In this document: one piece after another, positions 1-6,951 of the stretch
Numbering within the stretch: the first letter of the stretch is position 1
Layout of the letters: each line of letters opens with the position of its first letter
Source of the DNA: Desulfopila sp. IMCC35006
Lineage (GTDB): Bacteria; Desulfobacterota; Desulfobulbia; Desulfobulbales; Desulfocapsaceae
Reading direction: 5' to 3'
NCBI RefSeq assembly: GCF_005116645.1
Contig: NZ_SWCM01000001.1
Span: 620,001-684,000 of the forward strand
DNA length: 64,000 bases
Notes under the pieces: model-generated
Database searches by the model: none
The model's input: the letters and a program-made list of their open reading frames with translations, nothing else
Told to the model about the DNA's origin: nothing
Program-made: the position numbers and the translations under genes

Positions 1-194
1 ACCGTCCCGATCAGAATGGCAACGCCGTCTTTATACTGTATCGTGATGTCATCGCCCTTGAGATAGGTCCTGAACACATACGACTGTCTAGCATATGATT
101 CAGTGTCGATTCTGGATGCGAAGAGAGGGGTGTTAAGTGAAAACAATGAAGCCATGGTTTCCAGTAATTGCTTATGGTATGGTATTTTTCTCAT
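1..194 (-). CDS. BON-domain protein, partial (N-terminal part)
   Basis: The minus strand opens with ATG at 194 after a good ribosome site (AAAAGGAG, 8 bases upstream) and runs off the window edge after 64 codons. The visible end reads SYVFRTYLKGDDITIQY followed by KDGVAILIGT, which is typical of the start of a BON (osmotically induced, phospholipid- or surface-associated) domain. The first 30 residues have no convincing signal peptide, although LFSLNTPLFAS may be a weak secretion signal. BON proteins usually sit in the periplasm and are induced by osmotic or envelope stress. A sigma54-type promoter lies about 155 bases upstream, with a tandem-dyad activator site behind it. A longer reading frame on the opposite strand at 137-463 is a shadow. 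Confidence 0.72.
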   Translation of the reverse strand, partial: MRKIPYHKQLLETMASLFSLNTPLFASRIDTESYARQSYVFRTYLKGDDITIQYKDGVAILIGT

Positions 195-360
195 CGGCTT
201 TTCTCCTTTTGTTGAATGAGACCTGCGCAGTTTCGGAATACTTTTTTCAGGTGATCCAACCTCTGGAACTTTCTTCCTTCTTTCCTCATAGAGGCATGGC
301 GAGGATGGCGGACCGCAGGAGCAAAACCAGTGGAAGAGTGCCATTCGTCACTCTCTTAAA

Positions 361-375
361 GCAATATTTATGCCA
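361..375 (-). promoter_or_regulatory. sigma54 -24/-12 promoter for the BON gene
   Basis: The minus strand reads TGGCATAAATATTGC, which matches TGGCAY-N5-TTGC at both boxes. It lies about 170 bases upstream of the BON start codon. The nearest dyad of the upstream element (479-492) begins 104 bases from the first base of the -24 box. Confidence 0.7.
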
Positions 376-478
376 TGTTTACAACGCTCAGCGTCACCTC
401 ATCCATCTCTTTGATGTTTTTGGAATAAGTAACCCAAGAATAGATCTACAGGGAGGCCATTGAACACTGAATGTAAAG

Positions 479-528
479 GGTTGTATTTAATCTATTGGTC
501 ATAGATAACCACTTGGGCAAATGTGACC
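479..528. promoter_or_regulatory. Tandem dyad activator site A (three dyads)
   Basis: Three 14-bp half-palindromes lie in register 18 bp apart: 479-492 GGTTGTATTTAATC (weak), 497-510 GGTCATAGATAACC, and 515-528 GGGCAAATGTGACC. The 497-528 pair is the same 32-bp element found seven more times in the window. It is exactly 100 bases from a damaged plus-strand sigma54 box (628), and the 479-510 pair is 104 bases from a good minus-strand box (375). The site therefore looks shared between divergent promoters. Confidence 0.75.
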
Positions 529-627
529 TGACCTTTGGAATCTGGTTGCAACAGTCCCTTCCGGAGAATTGGGAAATATTGAAGTAAAATGAATAATACA
601 GGAGATGTGACAGAGTACTTTCAACCC

Positions 628-642
628 TGACATAATGATTAC
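628..642 (+). promoter_or_regulatory. Degenerate sigma54 promoter
   Basis: TGACATAATGATTAC differs from the good local promoter TGGCATAATGATTGC only by G-to-A changes in the -24 GG and the -12 GC, the two most critical positions. Its start is exactly 100 bases past the activator site ending at 528. This looks like a promoter killed by point mutation. No recognisable gene remains downstream. Confidence 0.5.
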
Positions 643-1062
643 TCTGTAAAGTGAGGGGAGTGATGCACCCCAACAGTGACGGTTTACATCGTCAAACAAA
701 TAAGCAGCGGATAGCCTAACTCCGAGGGAACAGTTCCCCTTTGTTTCTTCAACGAGGATGTAATCGCTACGTGTCGTTCCCTACAGGATGCGATCGACCC
801 GAACGAGGAAGATCTTCCTTCAGCGAGACTTCCTTCCTCTGGCTTGTTCGACCACCCATTTAGCTAAGTATAATATAGAGGGAATATCTGAAAAGAGCGA
901 CAAAAGGAAAAATAACAGTGCAGATACCTCGACAGGATTGTTTATTAAGTTAGGGGTTTGGGCAGGAATCCGGACATGGCGCCAATCAGATAGGGCACGG
1001 GTAGGTGCATGTCGAAATCCAGTTGTACAATGACGGATGCCAGGGGCTAGGAATCGCGTTTG
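643..1062. other. Intergenic, no recognisable gene
   Basis: I see no convincing gene here. A plus-strand reading frame of about 50 codons ends with TAA at 865-867 and has the acidic stretch DAIDPNEEDLPSARLPSS. It could be the tail of a gene once driven by the damaged promoter at 628, but I cannot assign it. The rest shows no codon structure. Confidence 0.3.
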
Positions 1063-1809
1063 TCAGGGCCCGCGCAACATAGGATACGGGTTTATCACCG
1101 TTGACTTCCACCAAAGCTTTTCCGGACCCAGCACGGATACCTCGAAGTGCAGGTGCGGCGCCGCATCGCTGGCATTGCCACTGGAACCGACCAGGCCGAT
1201 TGGATCGCCACTTCGTAATTGTTTGCCTTCCACGAGGCCCGGCGCATAGCTGTCCAGGTGCGCGTAATAATATACATATTTTTCTGTGGGATCGAACTGG
1301 TAGACGGTCAGGCCGCCCTGATTGCTGTAGAACAGTTTCACGACTGTGCCATCATCCGCTGCGATCACCTTGGTTCCACTCGGTGCCGTAATGTCGATTC
1401 CGTTGTGGATACGACCTCCGCTTCGTGCATCGGTGTAGCTGTCGGTCAACTGGCTCGCCTTGATGCCAACGACCGGGATCAACAGTGGCAACGAAGGACT
1501 CTCGGTCGACGCCGGGGCCACTAACATCGGCGTTACCGCGGTCGCGGTGGATTGCAGAGAGGGAGAGTTGGCGGCATCCATTGGGATCACTGGGGACAAC
1601 CATGGATAGGAACCATCCGCCGCCGATTCCGCATTGCAATTTACTGTCGGCGTGGCGGATTGTTGTGGCGGATTGATTGCTGCTGGCGTATCTGCCGCCA
1701 ACGGTTGCGGACAGAACACAAAAGCGAAGATGCCGGCCGCGCCGAACAGCGCACCGCCGACAAAGGACAACACGTGTTTCAAAGCAGGATGAATGCCAGC
1801 CAAACTCAT
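1063..1809 (-). CDS. M23 family (LytM-type) metallopeptidase
   Basis: A 248-residue exported protein with an N-terminal hydrophobic segment (about residues 12-38) and a Pro/Ser/Thr-rich linker. A C-terminal M23 domain carries the zinc ligands HNGID and HLHFEV. The conserved core [13 protein letters not shown], the tyrosine-rich stretch and [10 protein letters not shown] are all present, so it is probably active or a divisome activator. It cleaves or regulates peptidoglycan cross-links in the periplasm. Its start overlaps the stop of the upstream L,D-transpeptidase gene by four bases (ATGA), so the pair is translationally coupled. Base and codon use is more GC-rich than in the neighbouring stress genes, which suggests transfer. 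Confidence 0.85.
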   Translation of the reverse strand: MSLAGIHPALKHVLSFVGGALFGAAGIFAFVFCPQPLAADTPAAINPPQQSATPTVNCNAESAADGSYPWLSPVIPMDAANSPSLQSTATAVTPMLVAPASTESPSLPLLIPVVGIKASQLTDSYTDARSGGRIHNGIDITAPSGTKVIAADDGTVVKLFYSNQGGLTVYQFDPTEKYVYYYAHLDSYAPGLVEGKQLRSGDPIGLVGSSGNASDAAPHLHFEVSVLGPEKLWWKSTVINPYPMLRGP

Positions 1810-2825
1810 TCCTGCAAAATTGCCGGCATGCCGGGCGAGACCGCCTCTGCCAGCGCCAGTGCATTCCAGTTAGTTAAGCGGATGCAGCCATGTGACTGCG
1901 TCTTGCTGATTTTCGAAGGCTCCGGCGTGCCGTGAATGCCATAATGCTCTTTTGACAAATCGATCCAGACCACGCCAACCGGGTTGTTCGGGCCGGCCGC
2001 AATTGTCGCTTTCTTTTTTACCGATTTGGCATCCCAGAACAGCGCCGGGTTGTAGCGGAACACCGGCTTCTTGGCGATGCCCAGGATTTTCCAGGTGCCA
2101 ATTGGCAGCGGATCGTGCTTGCTGCCTGTGGTCGCAGGAAATTGGGCAATGATCTTGCCCGCCGCATCCACCAACATCACCACCGAATCGGACCTGTCGA
2201 CGACAACTTTCGCTACCTCTGGCAAAAGCACAGGCAAACATATATTCGGCACCACAATGTTCTGTCCAGCTGTGGCGAAATCTTGGCCCGGATTCAGTTG
2301 TTGCAGCAAAGCCGGGCTCGCATGGAATTTTTCGCCAAGCGCTTCGGCCGGCGAGGTATATCCGAGGGCCGGCAGTTTGGCCTGTTCCATAATGTCGTGC
2401 GGTATCGGGACGAAGGGACCTGTGACATCCTCTGCCGTAATCCTGTAGGACACCAGTGCCGGTACCGCATCGCGATTCAGCGTAGCCCAAGTGTTTGCGT
2501 CGATCGTGCCGTTTGCATCCAGCCCCTTGCTGGCCTGGTATCCAACGACCGCACTGCGCATGGTCGAGCCATAGACGGCATCGATCTCGCCAGGCCCGAA
2601 GTTCGCGAGACCCAGCAGTATCTGCGCGCGCAGCACCGCGGCGCCGCGGGTTTTCGGACCGATCGTGGTGACCAGGCTGGCGTCGTTGACAGCCTCCGTT
2701 GATAATGGTGATAGATAGTCGCTGTCCAGGGGGGAAGAAGCTCCCACATTGGCGGCAACGGAAGGATAGCAAATACCCGAAACAGACACCGAAATTGCCA
2801 AAAACAGCACCCAAAAATAGCTCAT
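1806..2825 (-). CDS. L,D-transpeptidase with peptidoglycan-binding and LysM-like modules
   Basis: A 339-residue protein with a signal peptide (residues 1-24), a PG_binding_1-type repeat around residues 55-115 ([20 protein letters not shown]) and a LysM-like stretch around 155-190. A YkuD catalytic domain ends with the HGTPEP and SHGCIRL signature, which contains the active-site His and Cys. The family forms 3-3 cross-links in murein or attaches proteins to it. It is the first gene of a two-gene operon with the M23 peptidase, a remodelling pair. High GC and codon choice differ from nearby genes. No dyad site precedes this operon. Confidence 0.87.
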   Translation of the reverse strand: MSYFWVLFLAISVSVSGICYPSVAANVGASSPLDSDYLSPLSTEAVNDASLVTTIGPKTRGAAVLRAQILLGLANFGPGEIDAVYGSTMRSAVVGYQASKGLDANGTIDANTWATLNRDAVPALVSYRITAEDVTGPFVPIPHDIMEQAKLPALGYTSPAEALGEKFHASPALLQQLNPGQDFATAGQNIVVPNICLPVLLPEVAKVVVDRSDSVVMLVDAAGKIIAQFPATTGSKHDPLPIGTWKILGIAKKPVFRYNPALFWDAKSVKKKATIAAGPNNPVGVVWIDLSKEHYGIHGTPEPSKISKTQSHGCIRLTNWNALALAEAVSPGMPAILQE

Positions 2826-2864
2826 TGTCCTGCTTCTCCATTCATGCTCAACCCCTGTATGAGC

Positions 2865-3041
2865 TCAGCCAATTAATTGCTTGCTGCCGGACGTCGTCCT
2901 CGTAGCGGTCATACGATCACCCACCTTGGTGTAGTGGACCGTCACCGGCATTCCTGATTTTACAGTCTCCAGGGAGACAGGGACACCCGCATCATCAACA
3001 TACGCAGTACTCTTTGTGTATGCCGAATGGATGGAGCATGT
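2865..3041 (-). pseudogene. C-terminal fragment of a small periplasmic-type protein
   Basis: The minus strand encodes YTKSTAYVDDAGVPVSLE followed by TVKSGMPVTVHYTKVGDRM, then stops at 2865-2867. The pattern of a Thr-rich strand, 'YVD-x-x-G-x-PV' and 'KSGMPVTVxYTKVGD' resembles the C-terminus of small secreted beta-strand proteins common in Deltaproteobacteria. It has no start codon or ribosome site in frame and the N-terminal signal region is missing, so it is read as a remnant. The family name is not known to me. Confidence 0.4.
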
Positions 3042-3060
3042 CTTTTAACCATGAACAATT

Positions 3061-3324
3061 TCAAACTGAACCAGAAACAACCTCATCCAACGATGTGATC
3101 TTTCCGACCAGAGATGTATAGAGAATATTATTCTGAGCAGTGCTCAACGCACGTTCCAATACCTTCGCCTCAAGTCCATTCGCCAAGTATACCTTTTCCA
3201 TGGTGGCATCTGACCCCGTCTTCCCTGCCCTTTTTAGTCTTTCAGCATTTTTTACGGGGATAAACTTTCCGGAACTTGCGTTAAAAACAACGCTATAAGT
3301 ATCTGATTTCTGTTGTTCAGCCAT
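3061..3324 (-). CDS. Hypothetical small protein, 87 residues
   Basis: Starts at ATG 3324 after GAGGA. The protein begins MAEQQKSDTYSVVFNASSGK and is soluble and lysine-rich, with no signal peptide or membrane segment. The AERLKRAGKTGSDATMEK stretch and the final VGKITSLDEVVSG look like a small mixed alpha/beta fold. I recognise no family. It lies 90 bases after the single-domain response regulator on the same strand and is probably co-transcribed with it from the sigma54 promoter at 4009-4023. That would make it a likely stress-regulon member or partner of the regulator. Confidence 0.55.
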   Translation of the reverse strand: MAEQQKSDTYSVVFNASSGKFIPVKNAERLKRAGKTGSDATMEKVYLANGLEAKVLERALSTAQNNILYTSLVGKITSLDEVVSGSV

Positions 3325-3413
3325 GCTATCCTCTTTCAATATAGTCTCCAACATTAGCAGTAAAAGTGCAGATGTCTTTGTCATCAGCGAATTCTATCAT
3401 CGCTGAAGATTTC

Positions 3414-3842
3414 TCATTGTCTGACAACGTTTCGGCTGTGGAGGTTTGTTGCGTCAACAAGTACTCGATTCAGTAAGCTCTTAAGACCATCCCTTGTGTA
3501 TGGTTTGTGCAGGAAAGCTTGGGGTAAATCCTTGTAATCACCTTCCATTGCATGGGTTTCATCGTAACCGCTGGAAAGGATTACCGGAAGATCTGGCTTG
3601 ATTTTACGCAGGGCAGCAAGGGTTTCCCAACCGTTCATATCCGGCATGGAAAGATCGGTGAGAAGACAATCTATACTGTTATGATGTTTTTGAAACAGAG
3701 CTACTGCCTCGGTTCCACCTACAGCTACAAAGACCGTAAAACCTAGGTTTTCAAGTACTGCCTCTGTTACCGTGCAAAATAAAGGATCATCGTCGACCAA
3801 TAGCACAGTTTTTTTTACCGTGAAAGTCTCTTGTTTTGTCAT
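3414..3842 (-). CDS. Single-domain response regulator (CheY-like receiver)
   Basis: A 142-residue receiver domain with no output domain. The acidic triad is in VLLVDDDP (residues 17-19), the phosphoacceptor is Asp63 in LLTDLSMPDMNGWE, the switch Ser is in VILSSG, and the conserved Lys is in LHKPY. The closest relatives of such sequences are receiver modules cut from hybrid kinases. It is a clear paralogue of the frameshifted receiver at 10849-11347. A strong sigma54 promoter (4009-4023) and an activator site (4125-4156) lie upstream. It probably relays phosphate between partners in the island's PAS/CheB-CheR signalling set. Confidence 0.88.
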   Translation of the reverse strand: MTKQETFTVKKTVLLVDDDPLFCTVTEAVLENLGFTVFVAVGGTEAVALFQKHHNSIDCLLTDLSMPDMNGWETLAALRKIKPDLPVILSSGYDETHAMEGDYKDLPQAFLHKPYTRDGLKSLLNRVLVDATNLHSRNVVRQ

Positions 3843-4008
3843 CAGGGTACCCTTTACAAAAATGATTATTAATAACTTCCTTCCCTTACTTTATGCGCCT
3901 TTGGGGAATAGGGCTCAATAGCAAGCCAAGACGGGAAATGTTGCTTTCGGTCTCCAAAACTGGCTTTTCCTGTTGGGTTGTCAATTTGTGAACCTTACTC
4001 TTTTAAAA

Positions 4009-4023
4009 GCAATCATTGTGCCA
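4009..4023 (-). promoter_or_regulatory. sigma54 -24/-12 promoter for response regulator
   Basis: The minus strand reads TGGCACAATGATTGC, a perfect TGGCAC-N5-TTGC. It lies about 165 bases upstream of the regulator start. The activator site at 4125-4156 is 102 bases upstream. Confidence 0.85.
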
Positions 4024-4124
4024 GGTACACATCATTATTGACCACATCGACTAACATGGCGCTTTGTCAGAGACAATTATTCAAGAAACAACGCACAGGG
4101 ATCTATCAATGGACCTACGATATT

Positions 4125-4156
4125 GGTCAGATATCGCCAATTGGTTACGTGTGACC
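4125..4156. promoter_or_regulatory. Tandem dyad activator site B
   Basis: Read toward the minus-strand promoter, the dyads are GGTCACACGTAACC and GGCGATATCTGACC, separated by AATT (centres 18 bp apart). This is the most diverged copy of the eight, but the spacing and outer bases (GGTCA...TGACC) are kept. Confidence 0.65.
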
Positions 4157-4249
4157 AATATGGATTTTCAGGGCTTTTAAGATGAGAGATCACAAAGGAA
4201 GTACTGAGAAGAGGAGGTCGCTCTCTACAGATGAGAGGTTGTTGATACG

Positions 4250-4274
4250 TGTCACAGACATTATGTCTGTGACA
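4250..4274. promoter_or_regulatory. 25-bp perfect palindrome upstream of a sigma54 promoter
   Basis: Two 11-base arms, TGTCACAGACA and TGTCTGTGACA, flank TTA. The palindrome is unrelated in sequence to the GGTCA dyads. It sits 94 bases before the plus-strand sigma54 promoter at 4368, where an activator site is expected. It could bind a different enhancer-binding protein or a repressor, or act as an RNA hairpin. Confidence 0.5.
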
Positions 4275-4367
4275 TGATATCTGGAGGTGTCTTAAAGACC
4301 TATCAAAAGGAAAATCGTTTTTCACCATTTAAAAACGATAGAGCACATGAACAAAGTGTCTAAGACC

Positions 4368-4382
4368 TGGCACAATCGTTGC
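4368..4382 (+). promoter_or_regulatory. sigma54 -24/-12 promoter facing the pgm remnant
   Basis: TGGCACAATCGTTGC matches the consensus perfectly. It points to the phosphoglucomutase pseudogene starting 139 bases downstream. No GGTCA dyad pair lies at the usual 100-base distance. A 25-bp palindrome (4250-4274) sits there instead. Confidence 0.75.
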
Positions 4383-4520
4383 TAGATTAAAGAGTAGCAT
4401 AGTTACACCCTCCCCGCGGAAACCTCACTACCGTAATCCTAACCACGATCTGTGACCGAGACATCGGAACACCATCAGTGTCAATATCGGCGACAAACAA
4501 TCCAGACAGGTTTCAACATC

Positions 4521-4835
4521 ATGAACATAAGCCCTTAGGCAGGCAAACCCGCTGGCCCATCGGTGCTGGTTCGCCGACCAGAACTGGTCACGGCCTACTA
4601 TACAATGAAACCCGATCCCGCGGTTCCGGAACAACGGGTTGTTTTCGGCACCTCGGGGCACCGTGGTTGGGCCTTTGACAAGGCGTTCAATGAAAAACCA
4701 TATCCTTGCCATCAGTCAAGCCATCTGCGGGTACCGGGCACAGAAAATGATCGATGGTCCGCTTAGTATCGGCATGGACACACATGCCCTTTCGGTGCCG
4801 GCACATGCCGGGGCGCTCGAGGTCCTGGCCTCGTC
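4521..4835 (+). pseudogene. pgm: Phosphoglucomutase remnant (N-terminal part)
   Basis: From ATG 4521 the reading gives MNISP, then an in-frame TAG, then AGKPAGPSVLVRRPELVTAY and the Pgm hallmark [10 protein letters not shown]. Near 4695 the frame shifts and continues as [15 protein letters not shown] and [14 protein letters not shown], ending around LEVLA. A complete alpha-phosphoglucomutase of this type has about 545 residues; only about 105 remain, and the catalytic serine region is missing. A nonsense codon, a frameshift and a truncation show a dead gene. It still has a perfect sigma54 promoter upstream, so glucose-1-phosphate or glycogen metabolism was probably once part of this regulon. 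Confidence 0.82.
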
Positions 4836-4937
4836 CTTGCCTCAACCGGAAACTTTGCCCGCATCGGAACCAAAGGAGAATAGGTCTCGAGCATCCACTA
4901 TTCAAGAATCATACGATACTTTGTGTGCCTCATCCCT

Positions 4938-4976
4938 AACAAAAGTTCCGGTTTACTGGCCTTTTACCGGGGTTAG
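4938..4976. repeat. Partial copy of the TTTACCGGGGTTAG repeat
   Basis: CTTTTACCGGGGTTAG follows a degenerate CCGGTTTACTGGCC. The end matches the repeats at 15568-15614 and 40100-40250. It lies in the dead DNA after the pgm remnant. Confidence 0.4.
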
Positions 4977-5115
4977 GTAAAAACCCTAATCAATGACTGG
5001 CGATACCAGGGTGAAAAGCATTTTCAACCTATTCTTCCTTCCACTGTCAAGCCCGACAAACTCAACGCTGTATCGCCAGGTTGGTGCCTTGCTTTTCTGA
5101 TCAGTGACTAATTTT

Positions 5116-5290
5116 TTTGTGATTACCACTAAAGTTCAGCTACATGGGGATATGAGGTGCCCTTTGCACGGGTGTTCCGCAGCCTGGATGGCTGCGGTCA
5201 AGCCCCCAGGGATGGGTTTATGGCGTCCCGTGCAAAGGGCACCTCACATCCCTCTGGACCTTCAAGCTGAACTTTAGTGGTAATCACAAA
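5116..5290. repeat. MITE-like hairpin element (175 bp)
   Basis: Perfect 26-base terminal inverted repeats lie at 5116-5141 and 5265-5290 (ending CTAAAGTTCAGCT and starting AGCTGAACTTTAG). A nested perfect 19-base pair lies at 5154-5172 and 5227-5245. The loop contains GCAGCCTGGATGGCTGC, then AAGCCCCCAGGGATGGGTTT and GGCGTCCC. The loop core recurs at about 55980-56034 inside different arms. The right terminal repeat contains the stop codon of the PilZ-like gene. No transposase is encoded, so it may be a non-autonomous element or a mobile terminator. Confidence 0.75.
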
Positions 5291-5636
5291 ATTTTTTTGA
5301 CTTAACATGCCCCGTAACTTGATTTATCAGATATTCAAAGTTCGTCAGGATATCAAAAATGAGAATATCCCTCTTCAGTGCACCCTCAATAAGATTCATT
5401 TCCTCTGCGCACAATAATGAAATTCCGCCTGGTGCTATGTCGTAAATTCTTGTTACGACAGGCTTTGGAAAATTTGTCAGCGCTGCGATACCGTTGGCCC
5501 AGATCCTGTTTGATTTTCGTTTGGTGTGGTGGACATCAAGGAGAGTGCCGGGTGTGTAAATACATTCCCTGTCAAATCCATTTTGATAAAATGATGGAAG
5601 GCTTTGCCGGCTGTTTTCAGTGTTTAAAACTTCCAT
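5274..5636 (-). CDS. PilZ-like protein, C-terminus replaced by repeat
   Basis: A 120-residue soluble protein. The motif VVTRIYDIAPGGISLLCAEE resembles the 'D-x-S-x-x-G' strand of PilZ c-di-GMP receptors, although the upstream RxxxR signature is only weakly visible (TKRKSNR). I chose ATG 5636 (MEVLNTENSR); a TTG at 5678 is an alternative. The last codons (KFCDYH and stop) come from the terminal inverted repeat of the hairpin element, so the natural C-terminus has probably been cut off. It is the last gene of a minus-strand run behind the CheB-CheR gene. Confidence 0.55.
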   Translation of the reverse strand: MEVLNTENSRQSLPSFYQNGFDRECIYTPGTLLDVHHTKRKSNRIWANGIAALTNFPKPVVTRIYDIAPGGISLLCAEEMNLIEGALKRDILIFDILTNFEYLINQVTGHVKSKKFCDYH

Positions 5637-5792
5637 GGTTTTTGCGGGTTCCTTAGGTGTTGCTGGCAGATGATGCAATGCACTTTTGCTTGTAGAATAA
5701 CCCTGTCAAACGCATGATTCCGTTATGTTTGCACTGAACTCCTTGGCTGTTTCATAGTTCGCATAATCGTCTCCCATAGCTGCCTCTTACTA

Positions 5793-6269
5793 CTAATATT
5801 CCGGGTATTGTCTTTCCCAGCTTCCGAGCCTTTTTCCAGTTTCCGGTCTGAAAGAAAATGTGAGGATAGTTTCAATTATCCGCTGATGCTTTTCTACTTC
5901 CCGGGCAAGGCTTAAAAATAACCGTCTGTCATTTTTCCGTTCGGCATCTGCTGCCTTTTTTAGATAAAATAACCGACTCGTCTCTTCAAAATTCAGCGTT
6001 TTTCTGTAGTAATCGAGGTCGGAATAATCAAAGTATTCGTCGGCATCATCCTCCTTCATCCTGAGAAAAACATTATTCACATTTTCTTGAACTTTTGTCT
6101 TCGCTGGTGAACAGTTACCTTTTTGTCCTTCGAGGAAGGCAATGGTATTAAAATGCTCCATTTCTTCGCTTGCGAGCATGCTCAAAATAGTCCTAAAGCC
6201 TTGTGTCCGGCAATTCTCAGTAAGCTCCAGGCAGAGGCCGTCTTCGTTTAGCTTCATTTGGTCTGGCAT
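5793..6269 (-). CDS. Ferritin-like / rubrerythrin-type protein, shortened N-terminus
   Basis: A 158-residue protein whose helices carry the diiron-type ligands ASEEMEHFNTIAFLEG (ExxH) and KKAADAERKN ... LAREVEKHQRIIETI (second E and ExxH). This fits the sulfate-reducer family of ferritin-like domain proteins. The first helix, which normally supplies an 'E-x-G-x-x-FY' ligand before TQGF, seems to be missing: only about 17 residues precede it. One metal ligand may therefore be lost. The ribosome site GGGAG is 7 bases from ATG. DUF3096 lies 17 bases upstream on the same strand. The likely role is iron or peroxide handling. Confidence 0.65.
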   Translation of the reverse strand: MPDQMKLNEDGLCLELTENCRTQGFRTILSMLASEEMEHFNTIAFLEGQKGNCSPAKTKVQENVNNVFLRMKEDDADEYFDYSDLDYYRKTLNFEETSRLFYLKKAADAERKNDRRLFLSLAREVEKHQRIIETILTFSFRPETGKRLGSWERQYPEY

Positions 6270-6286
6270 GAATCTTCTCCCAGCTA

Positions 6287-6451
6287 TTAGCGCATATGAA
6301 AGTTGCTGCCGCCGATCAGGCCGAGCAGGCCGATAACAATCAAATATATGGCAACGATGTAGTTCAGCAGACGGGGTGCAACCAGAATAAGAATGCCGGC
6401 GATCAATGAGACCAGCGGCGTGAGGCTCAGATGCAAATTATTGATGCTCAT
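6287..6451 (-). CDS. DUF3096 small membrane protein, 54 residues
   Basis: ATG 6451 follows a strong GGGAGG. The protein is a near-complete membrane hairpin. It begins MSINNLHLSLTPLVSLIAGI, continues LILVAPRLLNYIVAIYLIVI and ends GLLGLIGGSNFHMR. The PLVxLIAGILIL-x-P-RLLNYIVAIYLIxxGLLGL pattern is the DUF3096 signature. These tiny inner-membrane proteins often accompany BON, DUF883 and lmo0937 proteins in stress clusters; their function is unknown. It sits between the CheB-CheR tail and the ferritin-like gene in one probable operon. Confidence 0.82.
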   Translation of the reverse strand: MSINNLHLSLTPLVSLIAGILILVAPRLLNYIVAIYLIVIGLLGLIGGSNFHMR

Positions 6452-6487
6452 GTTTTTCCTCCCTGGAGATGATTTAAGCGTGTACGG

Positions 6488-6951
6488 TTATGACGGACCA
6501 CCTGTGCTTGCGGAACCCAGATCATAATCAGGATAAAGTTCCTTCGCACATTCAGGACAGATGCCGTGACTGAACTCCGCTTCGGGGTGGTCTCGACCAT
6601 AGACTTCCACCTGGCTCCAGAAGCCTTTATTGTCACGGACCTGCTTGCATTTTGCACAGATCGGGACAATGCCCCGCAGGGTGCGGATTTCATCAAAGGC
6701 TTTTTGTAGGGCATCTTCCACCCGTTTACGTTCGGTGATGTCAAAAAAGCTGATCACCGCCCCTTCCATCACATTGTCGATGGTGCGGTAGGGGTGAATG
6801 CGCATGGTGTACCAGAGTCCCTCGACTGTCTGCACATCTTTCTCCTTGGGAACCAGGTTATCAAGCACGGCCTGTACATCAGCGACAAAGTAGTCATATC
6901 CTGTCAAATTACAGACAATATGACCGATGGGCCGTCCCACATCGGTCTTGA
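6488..6951 (-). pseudogene. Detached PAS and zinc-ribbon tail of CheB-CheR-PAS gene
   Basis: This frame continues the upstream CheB-CheR gene after a frame change. NLIKTDVGRPIGHIVCNL and WYTMRIHPYRTIDN ... VISFFDITERKR match the last PAS domain of the intact paralogue at 12929-15571. It ends with ICAKCKQVRDNKGFWSQVEV ... FSHGICPECAKELYP, a cysteine-rich tail common on sensory proteins. A GTG near 6940 could start a free PAS protein, but there is no ribosome site. The coiled-coil segment between CheR/PAS and this PAS is missing, so an internal deletion plus frameshift separated it from 6952-9036. Confidence 0.72.

Noticed and set aside
137-463. Plus-strand open frame with a hydrophobic, signal-like start
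   Set aside because: It lies opposite the BON gene and across its sigma54 promoter. No ribosome site and no protein-like composition after the first 35 residues.
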